From NCBI GenBank assembly GCA_964455525.1, contig CAYVWR010000001.1, forward strand, positions 992,001-1,056,000: DNA of 64,000 nucleotides, given 5' to 3'. The notes beneath the pieces were generated by a model. The model was not told the origin of the DNA. It did no database searches and saw only the letters and a program-made list of their open reading frames with translations. The stretch comes from JAFDZV01 sp964455525 (GTDB taxonomy: Bacteria > Bacteroidota > Ignavibacteria > OLB7). Made by a program: the position numbers and the translations under genes. Numbering within the stretch: position 1 is the first letter of the stretch; each line of letters starts with the position of its first letter. Below are positions 54,850-63,054 of the stretch, piece after piece.

Positions 54850-57066
54850 ATGAAGACATTACTCATCGATAATTATGACTCCTTCACGTTCAACCTCTAT
54901 CAGATGATAGCAGCGGTGAACGGCGAGGAGCCGATTGTCTTCACCAACGACGGCATCGACTTGCCGCAGTTACGCAAGCTCGATATCGACAACATCGTCA
55001 TCTCACCGGGTCCAGGACGGCCGGAGGTGCAGCGCGACTTCGGCATCTGCCGCCAGGCCATCCTGGAGTCGCAGGTGCCGTTGCTCGGCGTCTGCCTGGG
55101 CCATGAAGGGATCGGCCATCTCAGCGGCGGCACCATCGTTCACGCCCCGGAGGTCATGCATGGACGGCTCAGCCCCATCTACCATACCGGCGACGCACTG
55201 TTCACCGGAGTTCCGCAGGGCTGCATGGTGGTGCGCTATCATTCGCTCATCATTGCCGAGGAACTGCCCGACAGCCTGGAACGGACAGCATGGACCGATG
55301 ATGGCATCATCATGGGGATACGGCACCGTACACGTCCGATCTGGGGGGTACAGTTCCACCCGGAATCGATCTGCACAGAGCATGGCGCAACCATGCTCCG
55401 CAACTTCCGCGATATCACTCATCGGATAGGGCCGAGCCGCGTGCTTGTACACGACATCGGCAAGCATACGATGCCTCTATCCGGGAAGGAGCGCAACGGC
55501 CATCACAGCAATGGACAGCCCGATCTGCGCCATGCCGATGCCGATGGCCGCACACCGTTGCACACCGCAGAGGAAGGCCTGGCCGACCACCACACATTCG
55601 AGGTGCACAGCCGTCGGCTGGCAGGGACATTCGATGCCGAGCAGACCTTTGTGGCACTCTTTGGCACGGAACACCATGCGTTCTGGCTCGATAGCAGCCG
55701 CGTAGAGGAGGGCCTCTCACGGTTCTCCTATATGGGGGCAGCAGGAGGCCCAAGCGGCCTGCATGCAAGCTATCATAGCGACACACGCGATCTGGCGATC
55801 ACCGAAGGAGGCATCACCTGGCACCGCACGCGAAGCATCTTCGATTTTCTGGAAGAAGAACTCGGTCGGCGCCGTGCCTGCGCCAACGATCTCCCATTCG
55901 ATTTCAACGGCGGTTTTGTTGGCTACTTCGGCTATGAACTGAAAGGGGAATGCGGCGGCGAGCTTGTGCATCTTTCTCCCGTTCCCGATGCCGCCTTTAT
56001 CCTCGCCGATCGCTTTATCGCGTTCGATCATCAGGAAGGGAGCACCTATCTGGTATCGCTCGTCCCTGCCGGCGGCGCGGCTCTGGCCGCCTCCTGGTTC
56101 GATGATATCGAACGGCGGATCACAAATCTCCCTCCGCTGGCTCCGGTTTCCACCGGAACGTGGGATGGGCAGGTGCTCTTGCGCCTGGATCGCGATCATC
56201 AGACCTATCTGGAGGATATCGACCGGTGCCAGGAGTACATCACAGAGGGGGAGAGCTACGAGATATGTCTGACCAACCAGATTCGCACCGAGAGCACGCT
56301 TAACCCGCTTGACCTGTATCGCACGCTTCGCTCGGTGAACCCGGCACCGTATGCCGCCTTTCTCCGGTTCGGCGATCTTGCAGTGCTCTGCTCCTCGCCG
56401 GAACGTTTTCTCCGTGTGGAACGTGATGGCTGGGCCGAGTCGAAGCCGATCAAGGGAACACGCCCCCGTGGACGCGATAAGGAGGAGGATGAACGCATCA
56501 TAGAGGAATTACGCACCTGCACCAAGGACCGCGCCGAGAACCTTATGATCGTAGACCTTATCAGAAACGATCTTGGCCGTGTCTGTGAAGTGGGAACCGT
56601 GCATGTGCCTGCGTTGATGCACGTGGAAAGCTATGCCACCGTGCACCAGCTCGTCTCCACGATCCGTGGCCGCCTCCGCACCGGAGCAACAGTGATAGAA
56701 TGTGTGCGTGCAGCATTTCCCGGTGGCTCCATGACCGGCGCGCCAAAACTGCGAACCATGGAGATCATCGACAGGCTGGAAGGAAAGGCACGGGGAATCT
56801 ATTCCGGTTCCATCGGTTTTCTTGGCGTCAACGGATCGGCCGATCTGAACATCGTGATACGCACCCTTGTCGTCACACCGCACTCGACATCAATGGGGGT
56901 TGGCGGCGCCATCGTCGCACTCTCCGACTCCGAAGAGGAGTTCCAGGAGACACTGGTCAAGGCAAAGGCGCAGATCCAGGCTATAACAACAGCAGCTACC
57001 GGTGCGTTCGCACCGGATCGCTACGAACTGCTCGGCACCGAAGCCGCCATAGCGGCGATACGCTGA
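54850..57066 (+). CDS. pabAB: Fused aminodeoxychorismate synthase (PabA-PabB)
   Basis: ATG 54850 gives 738 residues. Residues 1-190 are a class I glutamine amidotransferase: Cys82 in GVCLGHEG (Glu where Gln is usual) and His170/Glu172 in QFHPES. After a His/Gly-rich linker (about 195-260), the rest is a chorismate-binding synthase. It ends with 'PIKGTRPRG' (Lys535), 'DLIRNDLGRV' and 'GGSMTGAPKLRTMEI'. The Lys in PIKGT marks 4-amino-4-deoxychorismate (ADC) synthases; anthranilate synthases have Ala there. Fused PabAB forms are known in folate and in p-aminophenylalanine antibiotic pathways. It heads a five-gene same-strand run that goes beyond what folate needs. Confidence 0.9.
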   Translation: MKTLLIDNYDSFTFNLYQMIAAVNGEEPIVFTNDGIDLPQLRKLDIDNIVISPGPGRPEVQRDFGICRQAILESQVPLLGVCLGHEGIGHLSGGTIVHAPEVMHGRLSPIYHTGDALFTGVPQGCMVVRYHSLIIAEELPDSLERTAWTDDGIIMGIRHRTRPIWGVQFHPESICTEHGATMLRNFRDITHRIGPSRVLVHDIGKHTMPLSGKERNGHHSNGQPDLRHADADGRTPLHTAEEGLADHHTFEVHSRRLAGTFDAEQTFVALFGTEHHAFWLDSSRVEEGLSRFSYMGAAGGPSGLHASYHSDTRDLAITEGGITWHRTRSIFDFLEEELGRRRACANDLPFDFNGGFVGYFGYELKGECGGELVHLSPVPDAAFILADRFIAFDHQEGSTYLVSLVPAGGAALAASWFDDIERRITNLPPLAPVSTGTWDGQVLLRLDRDHQTYLEDIDRCQEYITEGESYEICLTNQIRTESTLNPLDLYRTLRSVNPAPYAAFLRFGDLAVLCSSPERFLRVERDGWAESKPIKGTRPRGRDKEEDERIIEELRTCTKDRAENLMIVDLIRNDLGRVCEVGTVHVPALMHVESYATVHQLVSTIRGRLRTGATVIECVRAAFPGGSMTGAPKLRTMEIIDRLEGKARGIYSGSIGFLGVNGSADLNIVIRTLVVTPHSTSMGVGGAIVALSDSEEEFQETLVKAKAQIQAITTAATGAFAPDRYELLGTEAAIAAIR

Positions 57067-57113
57067 CCCGCCCGCGTCACAATGTCGCGGAAGAGCGATT
57101 CGACCGGTGTGCG

Positions 57114-57142
57114 CCCCCCGATCACTACACCGAATCGGGGGG
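57114..57142 (+). promoter_or_regulatory. Hairpin between pabAB and the aminotransferase gene
   Basis: A perfect 9-bp stem, ccccccgat/atcgggggg, with an 11-base loop in a 148-base gap. It has no T-run. It could be an attenuator or processing site. Confidence 0.4.
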
Positions 57143-57214
57143 AAGGGTGCACCGTAGGCAGGCCAGCGCCTGGAGAGCATCCCCATTCTTCAACAAATCA
57201 CAGAGCATACGCCG

Positions 57215-58630
57215 ATGAGCATCATTCTGGAGCCGTGCAAATGGACCTATATCGGAGGAAAGCTTCTCCCGGCGGAGCGTGCGGTGCTCCCGGCGGATAA
57301 TCACGCGCTTCACTATGGGACCGCGGCATTTGAATCGCTCCGCGTCTATCGAACCGCATCAGGCTCAAAGGTCGTAGGGCTTGCGCAGCATCTTGAGCGC
57401 CTGCGGCTTACCATCGAGATGCTGGGCCTGAATCCCATCGCCGAGTCCCGGCTACGCGATGCGGTGCTACGAACCATCGCAGCCAACAACCTGGAGGAAG
57501 GATACCTCCGCCTGCTGGTGTATCCATCCGGCCCCTGTACACGTCTGGACCCCGCAGTGCACGATGCCGACCTTCTCATCGTTGCCTGGCGTGTGAACGG
57601 CCCACGCTACGCCCCCTCGGTATCGCTTGGCACCTCTCAGATACGACGTCCGCAGGCAGGCAGCACGCTGCCGCGTGCAAAACATAGCGGTATGTATGGC
57701 GTCTATGCGGCCACTCATCGCGCCGCACGGATTCAGGGATACGATGACGCGCTTGTGCTGCATGCCGACGGCAGCGTCTGCGAGATCACCGGCGCCAATA
57801 TCTTTATCGTGCGCGACGGGGAGCTGCGTACCCCCTTTACACCGGAAAGCATTGATGGGGTAACCCGGCATCTGGTTATGCAGCTTGCCGCATTGCGCGG
57901 CATTCCTGTGCACGAGGCAACGCTCGCGGTGGAGGATCTCTTCGCAGCCGACGAGATTTTTCTCACCGGCACGTTCCACGGCATCCGTCCGGTACATGGT
58001 GTGGACGAACATTCGCCACGCCTGAGCACCCCTGGACCCATTACCAGAGAGCTTCAGGAGACGTTCGACACGCTTCTCTCGGAGCCAGGGCCACTTGCCG
58101 ATACATGGCTGACAACCATTGCCACCGCACGCGATGCCATGCCCCACGATGCTGCCGGCCAGATCCGCGTACGCCCTGCGCTGCACGATGATATCCCCAG
58201 CGTGCTTGGCGGCATCCGAGCGCTGCTGGAGGAACTGCGTGGCGTGCCGGGCATACAGCTCCCGGAAGGTGCCCGTCAGGTGTGCGAGCGCATCATTGAT
58301 GGCCGCTCTCGTGGCATCATCTTTACCGCCTTTCCGACCGGGCAGGAGAGGCTTGTAGGCCTTCTCTCCATCACCATACAGGATGCCATCCATTTTGGCG
58401 GCCCCTATGCCTTGATACAATATCTCTGGGTTCACCCGGAATACCGGAGCCATGGCGTAGGGGCGGCGCTGATGGGAGCTGTGGAGATATACTGCCGCGA
58501 CCACAAGCTTCCGACCCTGGAAGTGTGTCTGCCAAGCCTCCGGTTCCAGAACCTGCCACGCACCTACAATTTCTACCAGGAAAATGGGTTTGTGGAGCTT
58601 GGCCCACGCATGCGCAAGGAGGTAGTATGA
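57215..58630 (+). CDS. Class IV aminotransferase fused to a GNAT acetyltransferase
   Basis: 471 residues in two domains. Residues 1-290 are a fold-type IV PLP aminotransferase, closer to branched-chain aminotransferase than to aminodeoxychorismate lyase in its start ('PADNHALHYGTAAFESLRVY', 'HLERLRLTIEML'). The PLP Lys is Lys156 in RAKHSG, followed by 'EITGANIFIV'. Residues about 317-471 form a GNAT N-acetyltransferase: 'IRVRPALHDDIPSV', the acetyl-CoA loop 'VHPEYRSHGVGAALMG', and the end 'YNFYQENGFVELG'. One protein could thus aminate a 2-keto acid and acetylate the amine. The stop overlaps the deacetylase start as ATGA. An ordinary folate PabC is the alternative for the first domain. Confidence 0.85.
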   Translation: MSIILEPCKWTYIGGKLLPAERAVLPADNHALHYGTAAFESLRVYRTASGSKVVGLAQHLERLRLTIEMLGLNPIAESRLRDAVLRTIAANNLEEGYLRLLVYPSGPCTRLDPAVHDADLLIVAWRVNGPRYAPSVSLGTSQIRRPQAGSTLPRAKHSGMYGVYAATHRAARIQGYDDALVLHADGSVCEITGANIFIVRDGELRTPFTPESIDGVTRHLVMQLAALRGIPVHEATLAVEDLFAADEIFLTGTFHGIRPVHGVDEHSPRLSTPGPITRELQETFDTLLSEPGPLADTWLTTIATARDAMPHDAAGQIRVRPALHDDIPSVLGGIRALLEELRGVPGIQLPEGARQVCERIIDGRSRGIIFTAFPTGQERLVGLLSITIQDAIHFGGPYALIQYLWVHPEYRSHGVGAALMGAVEIYCRDHKLPTLEVCLPSLRFQNLPRTYNFYQENGFVELGPRMRKEVV

Positions 58631-59670
58631 GCAATGACGTGCTGGATGTCATTCTTCAGGAGGACCTCGCCTGCTCTGTCCCGCACATCCTCGACCATCA
58701 GGGCAATCAGATCGCCTGCCGTGAGACCGAGCTGCGGATTCTGCGGATAGCCCAGGGACTGCGCTCCCTTCCGAATGTGGCGTTCCTCCCCCCCGTGGTC
58801 GATGCGGCCAGGCTCGATGCCCTGATCGCCAGGGTGCATGCCCCCGAGTACGTGCAGTTCCTGTCGGGACTGAGCAAGGGGCTGCCGGAAGGAGAAACCG
58901 TGATGTTCCATCCCTATATACCGGATGGGATCGCACCGGATACGCCGATCGTGCCGGGCATCTACGCGGTTGCACGCGACGCGGCGCGCACGGCGGTGGC
59001 AGCCGCCGATCGTGTCGCCGCCGGTTCGCGGTTCTGCTATGGCCTTTGCCGTCCCCCAGGGCACCATGCCGGGCGCGCGTTTATGGGAGGACACTGCTAT
59101 CTGAACAACGCCGCGATTGCCGTTGCCACACTACGCCAGGCAGGTTTCAAACGGCTGGCAGTCATCGACGTCGATTTCCATTTCGGCAACGGCACATCCG
59201 AGCTGCTTGCAAACTGGACGGATGTGTTCTTCGGCTCGATTCATTCCTGTACAACGCTCAGCTATCCCTACAAAAAAACCTGCGCGCCGCACAAGAATCA
59301 GCTTTTCCTACCGTTCGCCGATGATCCCGGCAGAGAGGGTTTTCTCGATGCGCTCGATACCCTGCTACAGCGAGCGATCGGCTTTGCCGCCGAGGCCATC
59401 GTCGTCTCGATCGGCTATGACATCATCGCTGGCGATCCATTCGGCAAATGGAACCTGCACACCGACATCCTGGAGGATATCGGCAATCGGCTGGCAGCAT
59501 CATCCCTTCCGCTCTGTATGGTGCAGGAAGGGGGGTATCTGCCGGAACACCTCGATGAATGTGCATACAGACTCGGCAGAGGTCTGCTCTGCCACATAAA
59601 ACCCACAGCCATCACACAGCAACACCCCGCCAATATCACAACAAAGAGGACCGTGGGAATAACTACCTGA
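58627..59670 (+). CDS. Histone-deacetylase-family amidohydrolase (acetylpolyamine amidohydrolase-like)
   Basis: 347 residues from ATG 58627, translationally coupled (ATGA) to the acetyltransferase fusion. The zinc site is intact: His146/His147 in RPPGHHAG, Asp183 and His185 in DVDFHFGNGT, Asp265 in GYDIIAGDPFG, and Tyr304 in QEGGY. The usual second His of the GxDxH motif is Ile. The family removes acetyl groups from lysine side chains, polyamines and other small amines. Coupled directly to an acetyltransferase, its natural job here may be to deprotect an N-acetylated biosynthetic intermediate or product. Confidence 0.88.
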   Translation: MSNDVLDVILQEDLACSVPHILDHQGNQIACRETELRILRIAQGLRSLPNVAFLPPVVDAARLDALIARVHAPEYVQFLSGLSKGLPEGETVMFHPYIPDGIAPDTPIVPGIYAVARDAARTAVAAADRVAAGSRFCYGLCRPPGHHAGRAFMGGHCYLNNAAIAVATLRQAGFKRLAVIDVDFHFGNGTSELLANWTDVFFGSIHSCTTLSYPYKKTCAPHKNQLFLPFADDPGREGFLDALDTLLQRAIGFAAEAIVVSIGYDIIAGDPFGKWNLHTDILEDIGNRLAASSLPLCMVQEGGYLPEHLDECAYRLGRGLLCHIKPTAITQQHPANITTKRTVGITT

Positions 59671-59698
59671 TGCTCACCATAATCAGAAGGAGATGACG

Positions 59699-60031
59699 AT
59701 GAACACACTTGAGACCTTCCGGCATGAAATCGACCGGCTCGACGCCCGCATCATCGAGGCGCTCGGCCATCGGCTGGATATCTGCCGTGAAATAGCCTAC
59801 CTGAAAAAGGATCAGTTCATCCCGATGATGCAATACGGGCGCATCGAGGAAGTACGCAAGCACTGCGCCGACCTCTGCGCGCAACATGGCGTCAGCACGG
59901 ATCTGGTGGAGGCGATCTATCGCATGATTATCAGCGAAAGCTGCGAAATCGAGACCAGGATCATCGAGGCACCAACGGTTATGCAGCCTTCGATCACCGG
60001 CGCTCCTGTGGGCACGCCGACACTGCGATAA
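59699..60031 (+). CDS. Chorismate-mutase-fold protein (AroQ type), possible 4-amino-4-deoxychorismate mutase
   Basis: I choose ATG 59699 (110 residues) because AAGGAG lies 6 bases before it; the ATG at 59693 touches that site. The all-helical AroQ pattern is clear: 'FRHEIDRLDARIIEAL', 'RLDICREIAYLKK', 'RIEEVRKH' and 'IYRMIISESCEIE'. By hand alignment to E. coli chorismate mutase, Arg11, Arg28, Lys39 and Arg51 are kept. Asp48 becomes Gln, Glu52 becomes Ile, and Gln88 becomes Glu. The 48/52 region contacts the C4 hydroxyl of the substrate, so the changes could suit a 4-amino substrate, as in PapB/CmlD. It is stand-alone, between the deacetylase and BacA-like genes. Confidence 0.82.
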   Translation: MNTLETFRHEIDRLDARIIEALGHRLDICREIAYLKKDQFIPMMQYGRIEEVRKHCADLCAQHGVSTDLVEAIYRMIISESCEIETRIIEAPTVMQPSITGAPVGTPTLR

Positions 60032-60099
60032 CATCAAGGTTGCGCCAATGGCGGCCGGCCGCCAGACGCAACACCCATTCGTTTCTACTGGGAGAATCC

Positions 60100-60747
60100 A
60101 TGAAGTTTGTCACGCTGGGGCCGGAAGGCACCTGCCATGAGCAGGCGGTACAGAAATATCTGCAATATCATGGCATCGAGGGAGGCCAGATCATCCTGAT
60201 CCGCGATTTCCTGGATGGATTGGAAATGGTGTATAATGACGAAGCCGATTTCCTTGTGCAGAACAGCGCGCACCTTGCCGTCCATGATGTCACCGAGAAA
60301 TATTACAAGGAGGTATTTGTCGCCGACACATTTCTCTATACCACCAAGGAAATAGCCGTTCTGGAGAACATTGCCGTACATGATCCGCAGACGGTGGGCC
60401 TTGTCTCGGCAACGGAAGGATATCTTCACGATGTCCATTATCCCATCAAGATCTACCAGCCAAGCAAACCTGTTGTTGGAGCGGGGTTTCTGGAAGGTGC
60501 CTACGATGCTGCGGTTACCTATCTCTATTACCATACGAACAATCCCGGGCGCTTTCGTGTCAGAAAATATATCGGACACGTACCCACTGCCTGGCTGGTA
60601 TATGGGAAAAAGACCGTGTTTACTGGAGAGGTTATGGGGGTGGCACCGCCCGGCTTTTATACGCATGGCACTGGCCTCAGCGATTGGCCAAAGGGCGGCT
60701 CAGTCTATGCGGCACCGCAGGAGCTGACCATAGAGGAGCCATCATAA
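60100..60747 (+). CDS. Prephenate decarboxylase-like protein (BacA/bacilysin family)
   Basis: 215 residues; GGAG 5 bases before the ATG. The start 'FVTLGPEGTCHEQAVQKYL' (residues 3-21) is shared with prephenate dehydratase and with BacA (LGPEGT). The later segment 'HVPTAWLVYGKK' (about residues 161-172) lines up with BacA 'IPMSWSLFGKG'. The Thr-Arg-Phe motif needed for dehydratase aromatisation is absent, and there is no ACT domain. BacA decarboxylates prephenate without aromatising the ring, the first step to anticapsin. Here the substrate may be 4-amino-4-deoxyprephenate. It closes the five-gene run. Confidence 0.75.
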   Translation: MKFVTLGPEGTCHEQAVQKYLQYHGIEGGQIILIRDFLDGLEMVYNDEADFLVQNSAHLAVHDVTEKYYKEVFVADTFLYTTKEIAVLENIAVHDPQTVGLVSATEGYLHDVHYPIKIYQPSKPVVGAGFLEGAYDAAVTYLYYHTNNPGRFRVRKYIGHVPTAWLVYGKKTVFTGEVMGVAPPGFYTHGTGLSDWPKGGSVYAAPQELTIEEPS

Positions 60748-60841
60748 ACCACGGCGGAGCGTTCGCAGCGCCAGCACGAGCCGGTCGCTCAGGCTGCTCA
60801 CCGTTGCGGCCACGGTATCCGGCGCAGGGTATCCCGATCGG

Positions 60842-62566
60842 TTATGATGGATATCGTTCTGGCGTAATCAGCCCCAGGCTTGGCATAGCATGGCAAAGCA
60901 CGGTGCGAGCCAGGCGGCGCAGACGCCGATCGGCAGGCTGGGCAAGGAAATCCTCGCAGAAATGGAGAAGATAGCTGGCAAGCCCGGCAAGCGAAAGAGT
61001 GGAGGCGGCACCGGTCATATTACGGTAAAAATCCTGTGAGCGAATGACGGCCAGCCGGTAGGCGCTGGCATCGAATGGCCCCTCTTCCTCCGGCCCCATC
61101 ACCGCGCACCAGGCACGGGCGATGGTCCAGCCGGGATTATCCTCTCCCATGAGAAGATCCCAGGAAAATTCCATTGGTTTTATATGTGGTCGGCAGAGGA
61201 AAAAACTTCTGACAACAATCGCGGTCAGCTCCTCTACGCTTACGGCTCCGGTGGCCGACTCGGCAAGCTCCTGTATCGCCGGTGTTCCGTCGATACGATC
61301 AAGCAAATGGTCGATCAGGAGCGCCCCTCCTTCGCTGGAGCTCATCTTTGCATTGCCAAGGGTGACCATGCCATGAAAAAGCAGGATATGGGTATCGAAC
61401 ATCAGCTCCGGGCGAAGGCGTTGCAAAAGCTCCGTATGCAGCGCGCTGGCAGGCTGCCATTCCGTTCCTGCAATATCTATATAAGAACGACCGGCGCCCC
61501 ACTCCTCGAACAGGCGATAATACACGCCGAGCAGGCGCGCATGCTCGGTTGGGAATCCGTCGTTGCGGATCAGGACCATCTGTTCAAATTCCGGGCGTCC
61601 GCTATCGTAAAGGACCGTGCCATCATTCTCGCGCCGGAGAATTCCTGTACAAACACCATGCTCCACGAGCGCGGGGAGATCATCCATGGCATCCGATTCA
61701 TAATCGTGACGATCAAGCAGGACGCCAAACCTGCGTAAGGTACGCTGATGTCCTTCCAGAACCCTATCCCGGGTCTGGCACCAGAGATCATGTACATCCG
61801 GGTCACGGGCAAGCCAGCGCCGCATATATTCATCGGCCGGATCGTCCGTAACCCGTGTCTCGCGGGCGGCAGGATCATCGCATGCGGCATCACCAGCAGA
61901 GGCCCGGGAATATTCGCGAACATATCGCGCATAACAATTCCCGATGGCATGATCGGGTTTTACATCCTCGGGAATTCCATTCGGATGAAATTCCCGCAGG
62001 CCGGCCATTGCCTCACAGATATTTCTGCCGATATCCCCAACAAGGCTCTGGCGAAGCACATCGGCACCGGCCGCACCAAGCGTTGCAGCAAGCGCGTTCC
62101 CGATTGTTATATTTCTCAGATGCCCTATATGAAGCGCCTTGCTTGTATTTGGTCCGGCAAATCCAACAGCATACCGTTTCCCGGCCAGCGCCTGTGATGT
62201 GTCGAGCGTGGAGATATCACCCGACTCCAGTCGTGCGCCGAGATCGTCGATAAAACGGTCCGCACAGCGTATCGACACCGTTACCCCCTTCGGGCGCACA
62301 TCGGCAATTGCAGGATCGGCAGCAAGAATCCTCCGAAATTCCTCTCCCGACGGCGACGAGATCCAGTCGCGTCCCCTGAAGAACAGACGCACATCAACCG
62401 GAGAATCTCCACGGCGACGCAATTCCACCGTCCGGCAGCTTTCGCCACCAAGCGAGGCAAGGAGACCTTCAATATAATTCAGCAGATTTATTGATGGCGA
62501 AAGGCCTTCGGATGGGGCTGCAACGCCCCTGGCACGGATATCCGCTGCGGAATCGGGTATCATCAT
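60842..62566 (-). CDS. Divergent second arginyl-tRNA synthetase-like protein
   Basis: 574 residues with the full ArgRS plan. It has an N-terminal domain (1-125), a catalytic domain with HIGH at 146-149 in 'PNTSKALHIGHLRN', a KMSKS-type loop 'KMSSSEG' at 407-413, and an anticodon-domain-like end closing with 'LGLITPERY'. The housekeeping argS at 15.9 kb uses another loop type (NGKDGRPFKTR), so the two are far apart. The catalytic motifs are intact, so it should activate an amino acid. It is convergent to the chorismate-derived cluster, 94 bases from its last gene. It could be a resistant synthetase, a ligase-type assembly enzyme, or charge an unusual amino acid. Confidence 0.85.
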   Translation of the reverse strand: MMIPDSAADIRARGVAAPSEGLSPSINLLNYIEGLLASLGGESCRTVELRRRGDSPVDVRLFFRGRDWISSPSGEEFRRILAADPAIADVRPKGVTVSIRCADRFIDDLGARLESGDISTLDTSQALAGKRYAVGFAGPNTSKALHIGHLRNITIGNALAATLGAAGADVLRQSLVGDIGRNICEAMAGLREFHPNGIPEDVKPDHAIGNCYARYVREYSRASAGDAACDDPAARETRVTDDPADEYMRRWLARDPDVHDLWCQTRDRVLEGHQRTLRRFGVLLDRHDYESDAMDDLPALVEHGVCTGILRRENDGTVLYDSGRPEFEQMVLIRNDGFPTEHARLLGVYYRLFEEWGAGRSYIDIAGTEWQPASALHTELLQRLRPELMFDTHILLFHGMVTLGNAKMSSSEGGALLIDHLLDRIDGTPAIQELAESATGAVSVEELTAIVVRSFFLCRPHIKPMEFSWDLLMGEDNPGWTIARAWCAVMGPEEEGPFDASAYRLAVIRSQDFYRNMTGAASTLSLAGLASYLLHFCEDFLAQPADRRLRRLARTVLCHAMPSLGLITPERYPS

Positions 62567-62645
62567 GGCAGGTGTTGGGTAAAGGCATCATGCGGCTTCC
62601 ATCTCCGTGGGCGGAGAAACGGGAATGCACGGTTCAAAACGGCAT

Positions 62646-62680
62646 ACGGCCTCATTATCCTGACGAATAAACGAGGCCGT
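62646..62680 (-). terminator. Terminator after the interrupted tRNA-Lys
   Basis: acggcctc (62646-62653) pairs with gaggccgt (62673-62680). On the minus strand GCCGTTTTG follows. It lies 14 bases past the tRNA 3' end. Confidence 0.6.
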
Positions 62681-62693
62681 AGCAATAACAGAG

Positions 62694-63054
62694 CGCGCCT
62701 AATGGGACTCGAACCCACACCTGCGGTTTAAAAGACCACTGCTCTTCTAGGCCGTTCCTTTCCTGCTCTTCCAGTGGAACCGTATGTCGGAATCCGTAAC
62801 GATTGAAGCGAACATCCTTTGTTCGAGAAGTTTAAATTCCACCACCAGGAAGTAGATATCACGATAGAGAGCCTAGGATACCTCTACCGACGCGCGCGTA
62901 CTGTTATTCCTGATCGTAGATCGTTTTTTCTCTGGCGTAGGGGCCGCATCAATCTAAGGGAGTTGCCTCCCCTGGGACATTTTTCGGGATTCCAAGGTAA
63001 TTCCGCCTTTGTAGCAGTTCCGTTTAACCTATTGACCGGTTGAGCTATAGGCGC
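62694..63054 (-). tRNA. tRNA-Lys (UUU) gene interrupted in the D-loop
   Basis: 5' part at 63054-63035 on the minus strand: GCGCCTA, TA, GCTC, AACCGGT (tRNA positions 1-20). 3' part at about 62746-62694: AGAGC, anticodon arm GTGGT-CTTTTAA-ACCGC, variable AGGT, T-arm GTGGG-TTCGAGT-CCCAT, acceptor TAGGCGC, then G as discriminator. Joined, they make a normal tRNA with a perfect 7-bp acceptor stem, D-stem GCTC/GAGC and all invariant bases (T8, A14, G18, G19, A21). The insertion of about 288 bases falls after position 20. CCA is not encoded. Confidence 0.8.
62747..63034 (-). ncRNA. Structured insert within tRNA-Lys, candidate intron
   Basis: About 288 bases (one-base ambiguity at the 3' side). The 5' exon ends in T and the insert can be taken to end in G, as group I introns do. 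It contains a GGGAG-GCAA-CTCCC hairpin with a GNRA tetraloop, a CGAAC/GTTCG hairpin and a GGTAGAG/CTCTATC pairing. It has no long open frame. I could not identify the P3-P7-P8 core or the internal guide by eye, so group I identity is unproven. Confidence 0.5.

Noticed and set aside
62701..62760. Reading the 3' tRNA-Lys half as a truncated tRNA pseudogene with a deleted D-arm
   Set aside because: A perfectly matching 5' half, with the complementary acceptor strand, is present 288 bases away, so an interruption explains it better than a deletion.
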